Shown here: one piece after another, positions 30,527 to 37,425 of the stretch
Layout: each line of letters starts with the position of its first letter
How positions within the stretch are numbered: position 1 is the first letter of the stretch
Translations under genes and position numbers: made by a program
The notes under the pieces: generated by a model
Told to the model about the DNA's origin: nothing
Database searches by the model: none
What the model saw: the letters and a program-made list of their open reading frames with translations, nothing else
NCBI GenBank assembly: GCA_902780305.1
Contig: CACZFB010000018.1
Location: 1-37,425 of the forward strand
Direction of reading: 5' to 3'
Length of the DNA: 37,425 bases
Source of the DNA: an uncultured Coriobacteriaceae bacterium
GTDB lineage: Bacteria; Actinomycetota; Coriobacteriia; Coriobacteriales; Atopobiaceae

Positions 30527-31717
30527 CTATAGGACGATATCGGGATCGAGGGTCGCCTTGCTGGCACGCATCTCCTGGGCCAGGGACAGATAGGCCTCCA
30601 GCCGACTCCCGTCCCGCTCTGTACCAAAACGGGCGAGCACCTCGCACCCTGGCTCGTGCGTATGCGTGCAGTCACGAAACTTGCAGTGTTTGGCGGCGTC
30701 GGCTATGGAGGGAAACACCATGGCCAGTCCGCGCTCGTGTCCTACGAGCTGCAGCGTGCGCAAGCCTGGCTCGTCCACGATGACACCCGCTCCAGGTATG
30801 GCGACCATACGGCGCGCCACGGTAGTATGACGTCCCACGCCGTCCGACTCGCGCACCGAGCCCGTCTCCAGCGACTCGCGTCCCAACAGGGCGTTGAGCA
30901 GGGTGGACTTGCCCACACCCGACGGCCCCAACATGATTCCCACCTTACCGGCAGGCACCAGCGCACGCACGTGCTCAACTCCCCAGGTGCCCCCAGCCTC
31001 CAAAGCGGCCCGTGCGAGCTCCTCATGTTCACCTGTATCGGCCAATGAGTCGACGGCCACCACCGGGCATCCCTCGCCCAGCACGTCGCGCACGTAGCTC
31101 ACCGAGGCACCAACCAGTTCAGGACTTGCGGCGCCGGCCTTGGTGAGCACCACGGCCACGTCGGCACCACAGTCTGTGGCGACCACGGCCGATCGAACAA
31201 TCCGGCCAGACGATATGCGCCACTCCTCAAGGGCCTGCACCACCAGCACCACGTCCACGTTGGCCGCCAGCGTTTGCCGTTCCCCACGCGAGCCTCCCTT
31301 CCAGCGGGCAATGTCGCTCGTCCGCGGCAGTATGCACTCGATGAGGCCCATGTCGTGATCCTGCGGGCTCCTCACGCTCACCCAGTCTCCCACAGCAACG
31401 CGCGAGAAGTCCCCCTTGGTGAGTCGCGCCGAGAATTCCGCCCTAAACACGCTCGACTTAGTGAGCACCGCGGGAAAGCCACGGTCCAACCGCACGACGC
31501 ATCCCAGCGCAAGCTGCGAGGCATCGTCCTCTCGCTCCTCCACCTCCTGGCAGTATCGATCGAACGCGGCACGTTGCCCCTCGCTGGGAAGCAGGTCGTC
31601 GTAGGCGGGCAGCTCCGACAACGAGGAGAGGGCCGGCAGGGACGCCTGGTCCCTGCCGGCCCGAGCCTGTGCCTTGCGACGAATGTTGCGCTTTGCCCTG
31701 CTGTTGCGCTTCGCCAT
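30527..31717 (-). CDS. rsgA: Ribosome small-subunit-dependent GTPase RsgA
   Basis: 396 residues from the ATG at 31717, with AAGGGAG upstream; a GTG three codons earlier is too close to it. RsgA helps mature the 30S subunit. It is a circularly permuted GTPase: OB fold (about 70-115), G4-like LTKAG at 191-195, G1 GPSGVGKSTLLN at 264-275, G3 DEPGL near 312. The zinc knuckle HCKFRDCTHTHEPGCEV is near 347-363. The N-terminal 30 residues are very basic (AKRNSRAKRNIRRKAQARAG), probably for rRNA binding. It follows the P-type ATPase gene after 20 bases. Confidence 0.94.
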   Translation of the reverse strand: MAKRNSRAKRNIRRKAQARAGRDQASLPALSSLSELPAYDDLLPSEGQRAAFDRYCQEVEEREDDASQLALGCVVRLDRGFPAVLTKSSVFRAEFSARLTKGDFSRVAVGDWVSVRSPQDHDMGLIECILPRTSDIARWKGGSRGERQTLAANVDVVLVVQALEEWRISSGRIVRSAVVATDCGADVAVVLTKAGAASPELVGASVSYVRDVLGEGCPVVAVDSLADTGEHEELARAALEAGGTWGVEHVRALVPAGKVGIMLGPSGVGKSTLLNALLGRESLETGSVRESDGVGRHTTVARRMVAIPGAGVIVDEPGLRTLQLVGHERGLAMVFPSIADAAKHCKFRDCTHTHEPGCEVLARFGTERDGSRLEAYLSLAQEMRASKATLDPDIVL

Positions 31718-31737
31718 GGCTAGCACTCCCTTACGCG

Positions 31738-34440
31738 TTACGCCTTGTTCTTGTCAACCGCACGCATGATGGCCTTGTACAGCTCCATGATGGGGATGAT
31801 GAGGATCGCCAGACCCAACGCCATGCCATAGTGGGGCAGGTCGAGTACGGTGAAGCTGAACATGCTTGCGAGGAACGGAATCTCGATCACGAGGAAGGTA
31901 AGCAGGAAGGCCACCAGGAAGGCGCCCCACAGCCACATGTTCTGACCCTTGAGCGAGAAGATGGACTGACGGCGACTCCGCATGTTGAACGAATGGAACA
32001 TCTCGACCATGGAGAGTGTAAGGAACGCCATGGTCATGCCCTCGTGTGCCATCTCTGGATTGTCCTTGAGCATGGAGACGATCTCCGCGAAACCGAGGGG
32101 ACCGTACTCGGCGACCGTGCCCACATAGAAGCTCACCAGCGTGAGCAATGCGATCACAACGCCCTGCACGACGCAGTCGACGCCCATGCCGCCGGCAAAG
32201 ATGCCCTCGCGAGAGTCGCGCGGCTGTCGCTTCATGATGCCAGGCTCGGCCTCCTCCATGCTCATGGCCAATGCCGGCAGCGAGTCAGTAATGAGGTTGA
32301 TCCACAGCAGGTGCGCAGGCTCCAGGATGGTGAAGCCGATGACGGATGCCGTGAACACGGCGATGACCTCGGCGAGGTTGGACGAGAGCAGGAACTGGAT
32401 GCACTTGCGAATGTTGTCGTAGATCCTGCGGCCTTCCTCAACCGCAGCGACGATGGTGGCAAAGTTGTCGTCGGCGAGCACCATGTCGGCAACGTTCTTT
32501 GTAACGTCGGTGCCGGTAATGCCCATGCCAACGCCGATGTCGGCCTTCTTGATGGACGGCGCGTCGTTTACGCCGTCGCCCGTCATGGCAACGATCTTGT
32601 CCTTCTTCTTCCAGGCGTCAACGATGCGGACCTTGTGCTCGGGCTGAACTCGCGCGTACACGCCAAACTCCTCGATGCGCGTAGCGAGCTCCTCGTCGGA
32701 GATGCGGTCCAGTTCGGCCCCCGTTATGGCCTGCGAACGGTCCTGTACGATGCCCAGCTCCTTGGCTATGGCAACCGCCGTGTCGATGTGATCGCCCGTG
32801 ATCATAACCACTCGGATGCCAGCCGAATGCGCCTCGGAGATGGCGTCCTTCACCTCGGGACGCACCGGGTCGATCATGCCGCTCAGGCCTACATAGATGA
32901 GGTCCCTCTCCAAGTAGTCGGCATCGTAGCTCTCCGGCTCCGCGTCCCACTCGCGACGGGCTGCCGCCAGCACACGCAGCGCCTGGTCGGCCATCTCCTT
33001 GTTCTCCGCCTCTATCTCGGCGCGAATCTCGTCGGTCATGGGAACGATCTCGTTGGCGCGCTTCACATACTTGCAGCGACTGAGAACCACGTCGGGGGCA
33101 CCCTTGGTGTGCTGCATGATCTTGCCGCTGCGCGAGCGAACGACGACGCTCATCAGCTTGCGACCGGAGTCGAACGGAGCCTCGCCGATGCGTGGACGAC
33201 TCGCCTCCAAATCGCGCGTGGTAAAGCCCAACTTGGCAGCGTCGGCAACGAGCGCCGCCTCGGTCGGTTCGCCCACGGCTTGCTGCGCCACGTCATCCCA
33301 CTCGGCGTCCGAGCACAACGCCATGGTACGAACCAGCGCATCCATGTCCTCGCCCTCGTGGCGGACGACCGTCATCTTGTTCTGCGTGAGGGTTCCGGTC
33401 TTGTCGGAGCAGATAAGTTGCGTGCAGCCCAGCGTCTCTACGGCGGTGAGCTTGCGGATGATGGCGTTGTGATGGCTCATCTTGGTGACGCCGATGGACA
33501 GCACGATGGTGACCACGGCGGCCAGACCTTCGGGAATCGCCGCAACCGCCAGCGAGACGGCAGTCATAAAGGTGGCGAGCACGAGGTCGATGTTGCCAAA
33601 GAAGGCAAACCCGCCGTTCTTCACCATGCCCAAAAGAATGATGACCGCAGAGATGCCCACGACCAGGAAGGTGAGGATGCGCGAGAGCTCGGCGAGCTTG
33701 ATCTGGAGCGGTGTCTGCTCGTCCTCTGCCTTGGCAAGGGCATCGGCGATCTTGCCCATCTCGGTGTCCATGCCGGTGGCCACGACCACGGCCCTACCAC
33801 GGCCATACACCACCACAGAGCCCATGTAGCACATGTTCTTGCGGTCGCCCAGCGGGACGTCCTCCTCGCCCTGAGCCAAAGACAGCGCGTTGGCATGCTT
33901 CTCCACGGCCACGGACTCGCCCGTGAGTGCGGCTTCCTCTATCTTCATGCTCGCGCTCTCCAGGATGCGGCAGTCCGCGGGAACGGAGTCGCCCGCCTCC
34001 AGAACCACCACGTCGCCAACCACAAGCTCGGACGAGGGAACGACGACGATGCGACCGTCACGCACGACTTTGCTCTGGGCGGCGGCCATCTCCTGCAACG
34101 CCCCCAGCGCCTCCTCAGCCTTGCTCTCCTGGACGACACCAAGAACCGAGTTGAGGATGACCACGAACAGGATGATACCCACGTCCGCCCATCCGTCGTT
34201 GCCACCCTCGTAGATTCCCACAATGGCAGATACCACGGCTGCCACGAGCAGCATGATGATCATGGGATCAGCCATCTGGGCAAAGAACCGCTTCCAAAGC
34301 GGGGTTTTCTCGCCCTCGTCGAGCTTGTTGGGCCCATTTTGCTCCAGACGCTTGCCCGCCTCAAGCGCAGAGAGGCCCGATTCCGCGTTCGAGCCCTGCT
34401 CTTGCAGCACGCTGGATGAATCCTGCAAATATGGCTTCAT
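31738..34440 (-). CDS. P-type cation-transporting ATPase (P2, calcium-type)
   Basis: 900 residues from the ATG at 34440, with AGGAGGAG upstream. The motifs are complete: actuator ALTGESVAVEK (TGES at 173-176), M4 AIPEGLAAVV (301-310), phosphorylation site CSDKTGTLTQNKM (344-356), nucleotide domain FDSGRKLMSVVVR, hinge TGDGVNDAPSIKKADIGVG near 618-636. The M5-M6 region has SNLAEVIAVFTAS, and M6 has WINLITDSLPALAMSMEEAE. The set N...D...E fits P2A/P2B Ca2+ pumps, but Na+ or Mg2+ relatives exist; the ion is inferred. PEGLA in place of the common PEGLP is seen in several bacterial pumps. It is probably co-transcribed with rsgA. Confidence 0.93.
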   Translation of the reverse strand: MKPYLQDSSSVLQEQGSNAESGLSALEAGKRLEQNGPNKLDEGEKTPLWKRFFAQMADPMIIMLLVAAVVSAIVGIYEGGNDGWADVGIILFVVILNSVLGVVQESKAEEALGALQEMAAAQSKVVRDGRIVVVPSSELVVGDVVVLEAGDSVPADCRILESASMKIEEAALTGESVAVEKHANALSLAQGEEDVPLGDRKNMCYMGSVVVYGRGRAVVVATGMDTEMGKIADALAKAEDEQTPLQIKLAELSRILTFLVVGISAVIILLGMVKNGGFAFFGNIDLVLATFMTAVSLAVAAIPEGLAAVVTIVLSIGVTKMSHHNAIIRKLTAVETLGCTQLICSDKTGTLTQNKMTVVRHEGEDMDALVRTMALCSDAEWDDVAQQAVGEPTEAALVADAAKLGFTTRDLEASRPRIGEAPFDSGRKLMSVVVRSRSGKIMQHTKGAPDVVLSRCKYVKRANEIVPMTDEIRAEIEAENKEMADQALRVLAAARREWDAEPESYDADYLERDLIYVGLSGMIDPVRPEVKDAISEAHSAGIRVVMITGDHIDTAVAIAKELGIVQDRSQAITGAELDRISDEELATRIEEFGVYARVQPEHKVRIVDAWKKKDKIVAMTGDGVNDAPSIKKADIGVGMGITGTDVTKNVADMVLADDNFATIVAAVEEGRRIYDNIRKCIQFLLSSNLAEVIAVFTASVIGFTILEPAHLLWINLITDSLPALAMSMEEAEPGIMKRQPRDSREGIFAGGMGVDCVVQGVVIALLTLVSFYVGTVAEYGPLGFAEIVSMLKDNPEMAHEGMTMAFLTLSMVEMFHSFNMRSRRQSIFSLKGQNMWLWGAFLVAFLLTFLVIEIPFLASMFSFTVLDLPHYGMALGLAILIIPIMELYKAIMRAVDKNKA

Positions 34441-34737
34441 ACACTCCTCCTGGGTTCTTGTCCTACGGCGTTGATTCCCAATAATAATTCCCAGGAAGGG
34501 CAAGGGCTCACCAAGGCCGTCGTATTGGACGCTTTTGGGATACGCACAATATACTCCAACCATCCGTCATGCAACAAGACCCAGTCGCACGGGTGGCGCG
34601 ACCAGGTCCCTGCAGTTTTGACCGTCGCCGGCTAATCAAAGGGGACAACCCCCACCGATTGGCCAACGCAAGCCGGCTTGCAGTAAAAGGCGGCCCCCGA
34701 AAACGAGGGCCGCCCCACATACGCTATGCGCGATGTA
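34441..34737. terminator. Gene-free stretch with the ldhA terminator (34685-34714, minus)
   Basis: No gene was found here. GGCGGCCCTC and GAGGGCCGCC-type arms (34689-34698 with 34705-34714) form a strong stem, followed on the minus strand by TTTTACTGC: the terminator of the dehydrogenase gene. Next to it is a perfect 14-bp palindrome, GCAAGCCGGCTTGC, at 34668-34681. The rest should hold the promoter of the P-type ATPase; I could not place it. Confidence 0.8.
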
Positions 34738-35775
34738 CTAGCAAACGACCGAACGCTCGACGTAGTCGATGCCGCGCTCCTTGGCGACAGCGTTGGTAAG
34801 GGTCACGCGGGCAATCTCGCCAAGAGCCTGCTTGGTGAAGAACGCCTGATGCGAGGTGACAACCACGTTGGGGAAGGAGCACAGACGCGCAGTGATGGAG
34901 TCCACAAGCTCGCCTGAGCGGTTGCGGTACACGTTCTCGTTCTCCTCCTCGTACACGTCCAGGCCCACGGCGCCGAACTTGCCGCTCTTGACGCCGTGGA
35001 TGATGGCCATGGTGTCCACCAGGCCGCCGCGGCCGGTGTTGACGAAGATTACGCCGTCCTTCATCTTGGCGATGGACTCCTCGCCGATCATGTGGTAGCT
35101 CTCCTTGTTGAGGAAGGCATGCAGCGAGATGAAGTCTGCCTGAGCGTACAGGCTGTCGTAGTCAACCTTCTTGTTGCCGTTCTCGTCCTCGAAGATCTCC
35201 ACGTACTCGTCCACGATGCCGGCGTCCACGAGTCCCTGGTTGGGGAACAGGTCAGCGCCGATAACCTTCATGCCATAGCCCTTGCAGATCTTGCAGAGCG
35301 CGGCGCCGATGCGGCCGGTGCCGATGATGCCGGCGGTCTTGCCCACGAGCGTCTCGCCCACGAGGCCGTCCAGCGAGAAGTCGTTCTCGCGCACGCGGAT
35401 GTAGCCCTTGTGGATGCGGCGGTTCGCGGTCTGGCCAATGGCCATGGCGTGCTCGGCGATTGCCTCGGGGCTGTATGCGGGAACGTTGGTTACGGTAAGG
35501 CCCAGCGTCTTTGCCATGGCGTGATCGACCGCGTCGAAGCCGGCGCAACGCATGAGGATGTGCTTGACGCCCAGACCAGCCAGAATCTCAACGGCCATGG
35601 CGTTGATGTTGGCGTTTACGAACGCGCACACGGCGTCGTAGCCCTTGGCCAGGATGGCCGTACGCCACGTGAGATTGGTCTTGGTAAAGGTGATGTCGAC
35701 CTCGGGGAAGTCCGGGAGCTCGGCATTAAAGGAGTCGCGATCATAGTCGGTGGCGCCAAAGAAGAGGAGCTTCAT
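34738..35775 (-). CDS. ldhA: D-lactate dehydrogenase (D-2-hydroxyacid dehydrogenase)
   Basis: 345 residues from the ATG at 35775, with GGAAGGA upstream. It reduces pyruvate to D-lactate with NADH. The Rossmann motif GTGRIG is at 152-157, followed by the acid that selects NADH (VIGADLFPN). Catalytic residues: Arg in SLHAFLNKES...NTGRGG region, Glu in VYEEENE, and His309 in TSHQAFFT. The Y-x-E-E-E-N motif is typical of D-lactate dehydrogenases of the LdhA group. The gene is transcribed away from pyruvate kinase, its metabolic neighbour, across 236 bases. It is complete, with its own terminator. Confidence 0.92.
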   Translation of the reverse strand: MKLLFFGATDYDRDSFNAELPDFPEVDITFTKTNLTWRTAILAKGYDAVCAFVNANINAMAVEILAGLGVKHILMRCAGFDAVDHAMAKTLGLTVTNVPAYSPEAIAEHAMAIGQTANRRIHKGYIRVRENDFSLDGLVGETLVGKTAGIIGTGRIGAALCKICKGYGMKVIGADLFPNQGLVDAGIVDEYVEIFEDENGNKKVDYDSLYAQADFISLHAFLNKESYHMIGEESIAKMKDGVIFVNTGRGGLVDTMAIIHGVKSGKFGAVGLDVYEEENENVYRNRSGELVDSITARLCSFPNVVVTSHQAFFTKQALGEIARVTLTNAVAKERGIDYVERSVVC

Positions 35776-36011
35776 GAAAAAATCCTTCCGATCGTGCGCG
35801 GCCACTTGCCACGCCCTTAACGCAGATATGGGTATGTTAGCGCATGCGAGGGCGAACGGACGCAAGGTATCGGTGACAGGTGCTATACGGATTTTAAGCT
35901 AACGCGATTGTCTCCCGTTTTGAGGTTCATCCAATTGCTATTATCAGAGTAAGGACATGGGCAACTGCCCCGATGGCGACCACCCATACGGCTGAGGACG
36001 AGGAGAGGTAC
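35776..36011. promoter_or_regulatory. Divergent promoter region between ldhA and pyk
   Basis: This AT-richer 236-bp region must hold both promoters. Possible -10 boxes on the plus strand lie around TATTAT at 35938-35943. The pyk leader carries GAGGAGAGGT just before its ATG. No operator could be defined with confidence. Sharing one control region would let the cell set glycolytic output and lactate formation together. Confidence 0.4.
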
Positions 36012-37425
36012 ATGGCCAAGAACCTAGACATTGCGCGCAAGCGTACCAAGATCGTATGCACGATGGGCCCGGCAACCGAGGACGACAGCGTTCTGAGGGA
36101 ACTCATCCTAAATGGCATGAACGTGGCACGCTTCAACTTTAGCCATGGGAGCCATGACTACCATCGCAGGAACATCGAGCGCGTGCGTCGCATCGCCGCC
36201 GAGCTCGGCACCACCGTGGCCATCCTGCTCGACACCAAGGGTCCCGAGATCCGAACGGGCGAGCTCGTCGACCACCAGAAGGCGACGCTCGAGACGGGCG
36301 GCACCATCGTGCTCACCACCAACGCCATGGTCGGTTCCTCCGAATGCGTGTCGGTCACCTACCCCGACCTGCCCCACGACGTGGAGCCTGGTACGAGCAT
36401 TCTCGTTGACGACGGCCTCATCGAGCTGGAGGTCGAGGACGTCTATGGTCCCGAGATTCGCTGCCGCATCCTCAATGGCGGCGAGCTGGGAGAGCGCAAG
36501 GGCATCAACATCCCCAACGCCAACATCGGCCTGCCCTCGGTCACCGAGCAGGACGAGGCGGACATCCGCTTTGGCTGCGAGCTGGGCATCGACGCCATCG
36601 CCGCCTCGTTCGTGCGCAGCGGTGAGGCCGTAGACGAGATTCGTGCCATCTGCGAGAGCATGAACGCCGCCGACGTGCTCATCTTCTCGAAGATCGAGTG
36701 CGCCCTCGCGGTCGAGAAGTATATCGAGATCATCGATCGCTCCGACGGCATCATGGTCGCTCGTGGCGACCTGGGCGTGGAGATTCCCGAGGAGAAGGTG
36801 CCCTACGCGCAAAAGATGATAATCCGTCGCTGCAACAACACGTACAAGCCGGTTATCACGGCAACGCAGATGCTCGACTCCATGATTCGCAACCCCCGCC
36901 CCACACGCGCCGAGGTCGCCGACGTGGCAAACGCCATCTACGACGGAACCGACTGCGTTATGCTCTCGGGCGAGACGGCGGCTGGCAGGTATCCGGTGCA
37001 GGCCGTGCGTACCATGGCGTCCATCTGCCTGGAGACCGAGAAGCATCGCGCCGAGCGTCGCACCCATCCCAGCCGTGACGGGCTGCGCAAGGTAAACACC
37101 ACCATTGGCATGACGAGCGTGAGCATAGCCGACAGCGTTCACGCACGCTGCATCCTGTGCCCCACACACTCCGGCCGCACCGCCCGCCTCATTGCCGCCT
37201 CGAGGCCAAAGCAGTCCATCTACGCCTTCTCCTCACTGCAGCCTGCCATCCGTCGCACCAACTTCTATTGGGGCGTGCACGGTATTCTTACCGCAGAGCA
37301 GGAAACCCACATCGACGCCTGCTACAACGCCATCAAGACCGCAAAGAACATGGGCTTTGCCGACATCGGCGACCTCGTGGTGGTAACCGCAGGCGACCCC
37401 GAGACCATACCCTACGATGACGAGT
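36012..37425 (+). CDS. pyk: Pyruvate kinase (3' partial)
   Basis: The ATG at 36012 follows GAGGAGAGGT. About 471 codons are visible and no stop is reached, so only the last few residues can be missing. It makes ATP and pyruvate from phosphoenolpyruvate. Visible motifs: RTKIVCTMGPATED (N-terminus), MNVARFNFSHGSHDYH, LLDTKGPEIRTGE, active-site FSKIECALAVEKY, MVARGDLGVEIP, ATQMLDSMIRNPRPTRAEV and CVMLSGETAAGRYP. The C-terminal effector domain follows (PTHSGRTARLIAASRP). It is intact as far as seen. Confidence 0.96.
   Translation, partial: MAKNLDIARKRTKIVCTMGPATEDDSVLRELILNGMNVARFNFSHGSHDYHRRNIERVRRIAAELGTTVAILLDTKGPEIRTGELVDHQKATLETGGTIVLTTNAMVGSSECVSVTYPDLPHDVEPGTSILVDDGLIELEVEDVYGPEIRCRILNGGELGERKGINIPNANIGLPSVTEQDEADIRFGCELGIDAIAASFVRSGEAVDEIRAICESMNAADVLIFSKIECALAVEKYIEIIDRSDGIMVARGDLGVEIPEEKVPYAQKMIIRRCNNTYKPVITATQMLDSMIRNPRPTRAEVADVANAIYDGTDCVMLSGETAAGRYPVQAVRTMASICLETEKHRAERRTHPSRDGLRKVNTTIGMTSVSIADSVHARCILCPTHSGRTARLIAASRPKQSIYAFSSLQPAIRRTNFYWGVHGILTAEQETHIDACYNAIKTAKNMGFADIGDLVVVTAGDPETIPYDDE

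Noticed and set aside
31669..34419. A 916-codon open frame antisense to the P-type ATPase
   Set aside because: It mirrors a real gene in GC-rich DNA, has His/Asp/Arg-rich shadow composition and no ribosome site or known domain.
34560..34737. A structured RNA or tRNA gene between the ATPase and ldhA
   Set aside because: Several short inverted repeats exist, but no cloverleaf or TPsiC-type arm; the strong hairpin is a terminator.
36108..37169. A 353-codon open frame antisense to pyruvate kinase
   Set aside because: The plus strand encodes a complete pyruvate kinase with all motifs; the antisense frame has shadow composition.

Overview
The window looks like a chromosomal segment of a high-GC, Gram-positive actinobacterium. 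The best fit from protein flavour is the class Coriobacteriia, near Olsenella, Atopobium or Collinsella. This rests on the housekeeping genes at the right end (GMP synthase core, RsgA, P-type ATPase, D-lactate dehydrogenase, pyruvate kinase), a Tad pilus locus without outer-membrane parts, and Coriobacteriia-like phage remains. The assignment is inference from memory, not a database result.

Bases 1-10979 are a defence island on the plus strand. A type I restriction-modification operon (hsdM, cut by the window edge, then hsdS and hsdR) is followed by a type IV-like cassette: a large McrB-type AAA+ GTPase with a PUA/EVE-like domain inside its motor domain, an McrC nuclease, and a third, tightly linked small protein with a nuclease-like GxxGE...D...QVK signature (DUF6998-like).

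Bases 10980-16650 are accessory DNA. A decayed prophage holds a scaffold gene with a nonsense codon and an inserted 78-94 bp palindromic repeat, a capsid gene joined by deletion to a BspA-like fragment, and a lysis block with two intact small membrane proteins and a broken GH25/CW_7 endolysin. A GNAT acetyltransferase, a divergent HxlR regulator/tandem SnoaL-like pair, and a small gene split by a second copy of the repeat follow. A remnant of a second GNAT gene lies at 16574.

Bases 16650-19000 hold an AAA_14/DUF4143 ATPase preceded by 23-bp tandem repeats over its likely promoter, and a broken, truncated IS3-family element.

Bases 19050-20095 hold a stand-alone ATP-pyrophosphatase-type GMP synthase without a glutaminase domain. 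Then 20304-30135 (minus strand) is one tightly packed Tad/Flp pilus operon: cpaB, tadZ, cpaF, tadB, tadC, flp, a membrane-anchored unknown, a second pilin-like gene, three TadE/TadG-like genes, DUF192 and a zinc-ribbon/FHA protein. Most neighbours overlap or nearly touch, so they are probably co-transcribed and translationally coupled. No prepilin peptidase is in the window.

Bases 30339-37425 are housekeeping genes: a P-type calcium-like ATPase with rsgA behind it, and ldhA divergent from pyk, which runs off the right edge. No tRNA, rRNA or CRISPR array was recognised.
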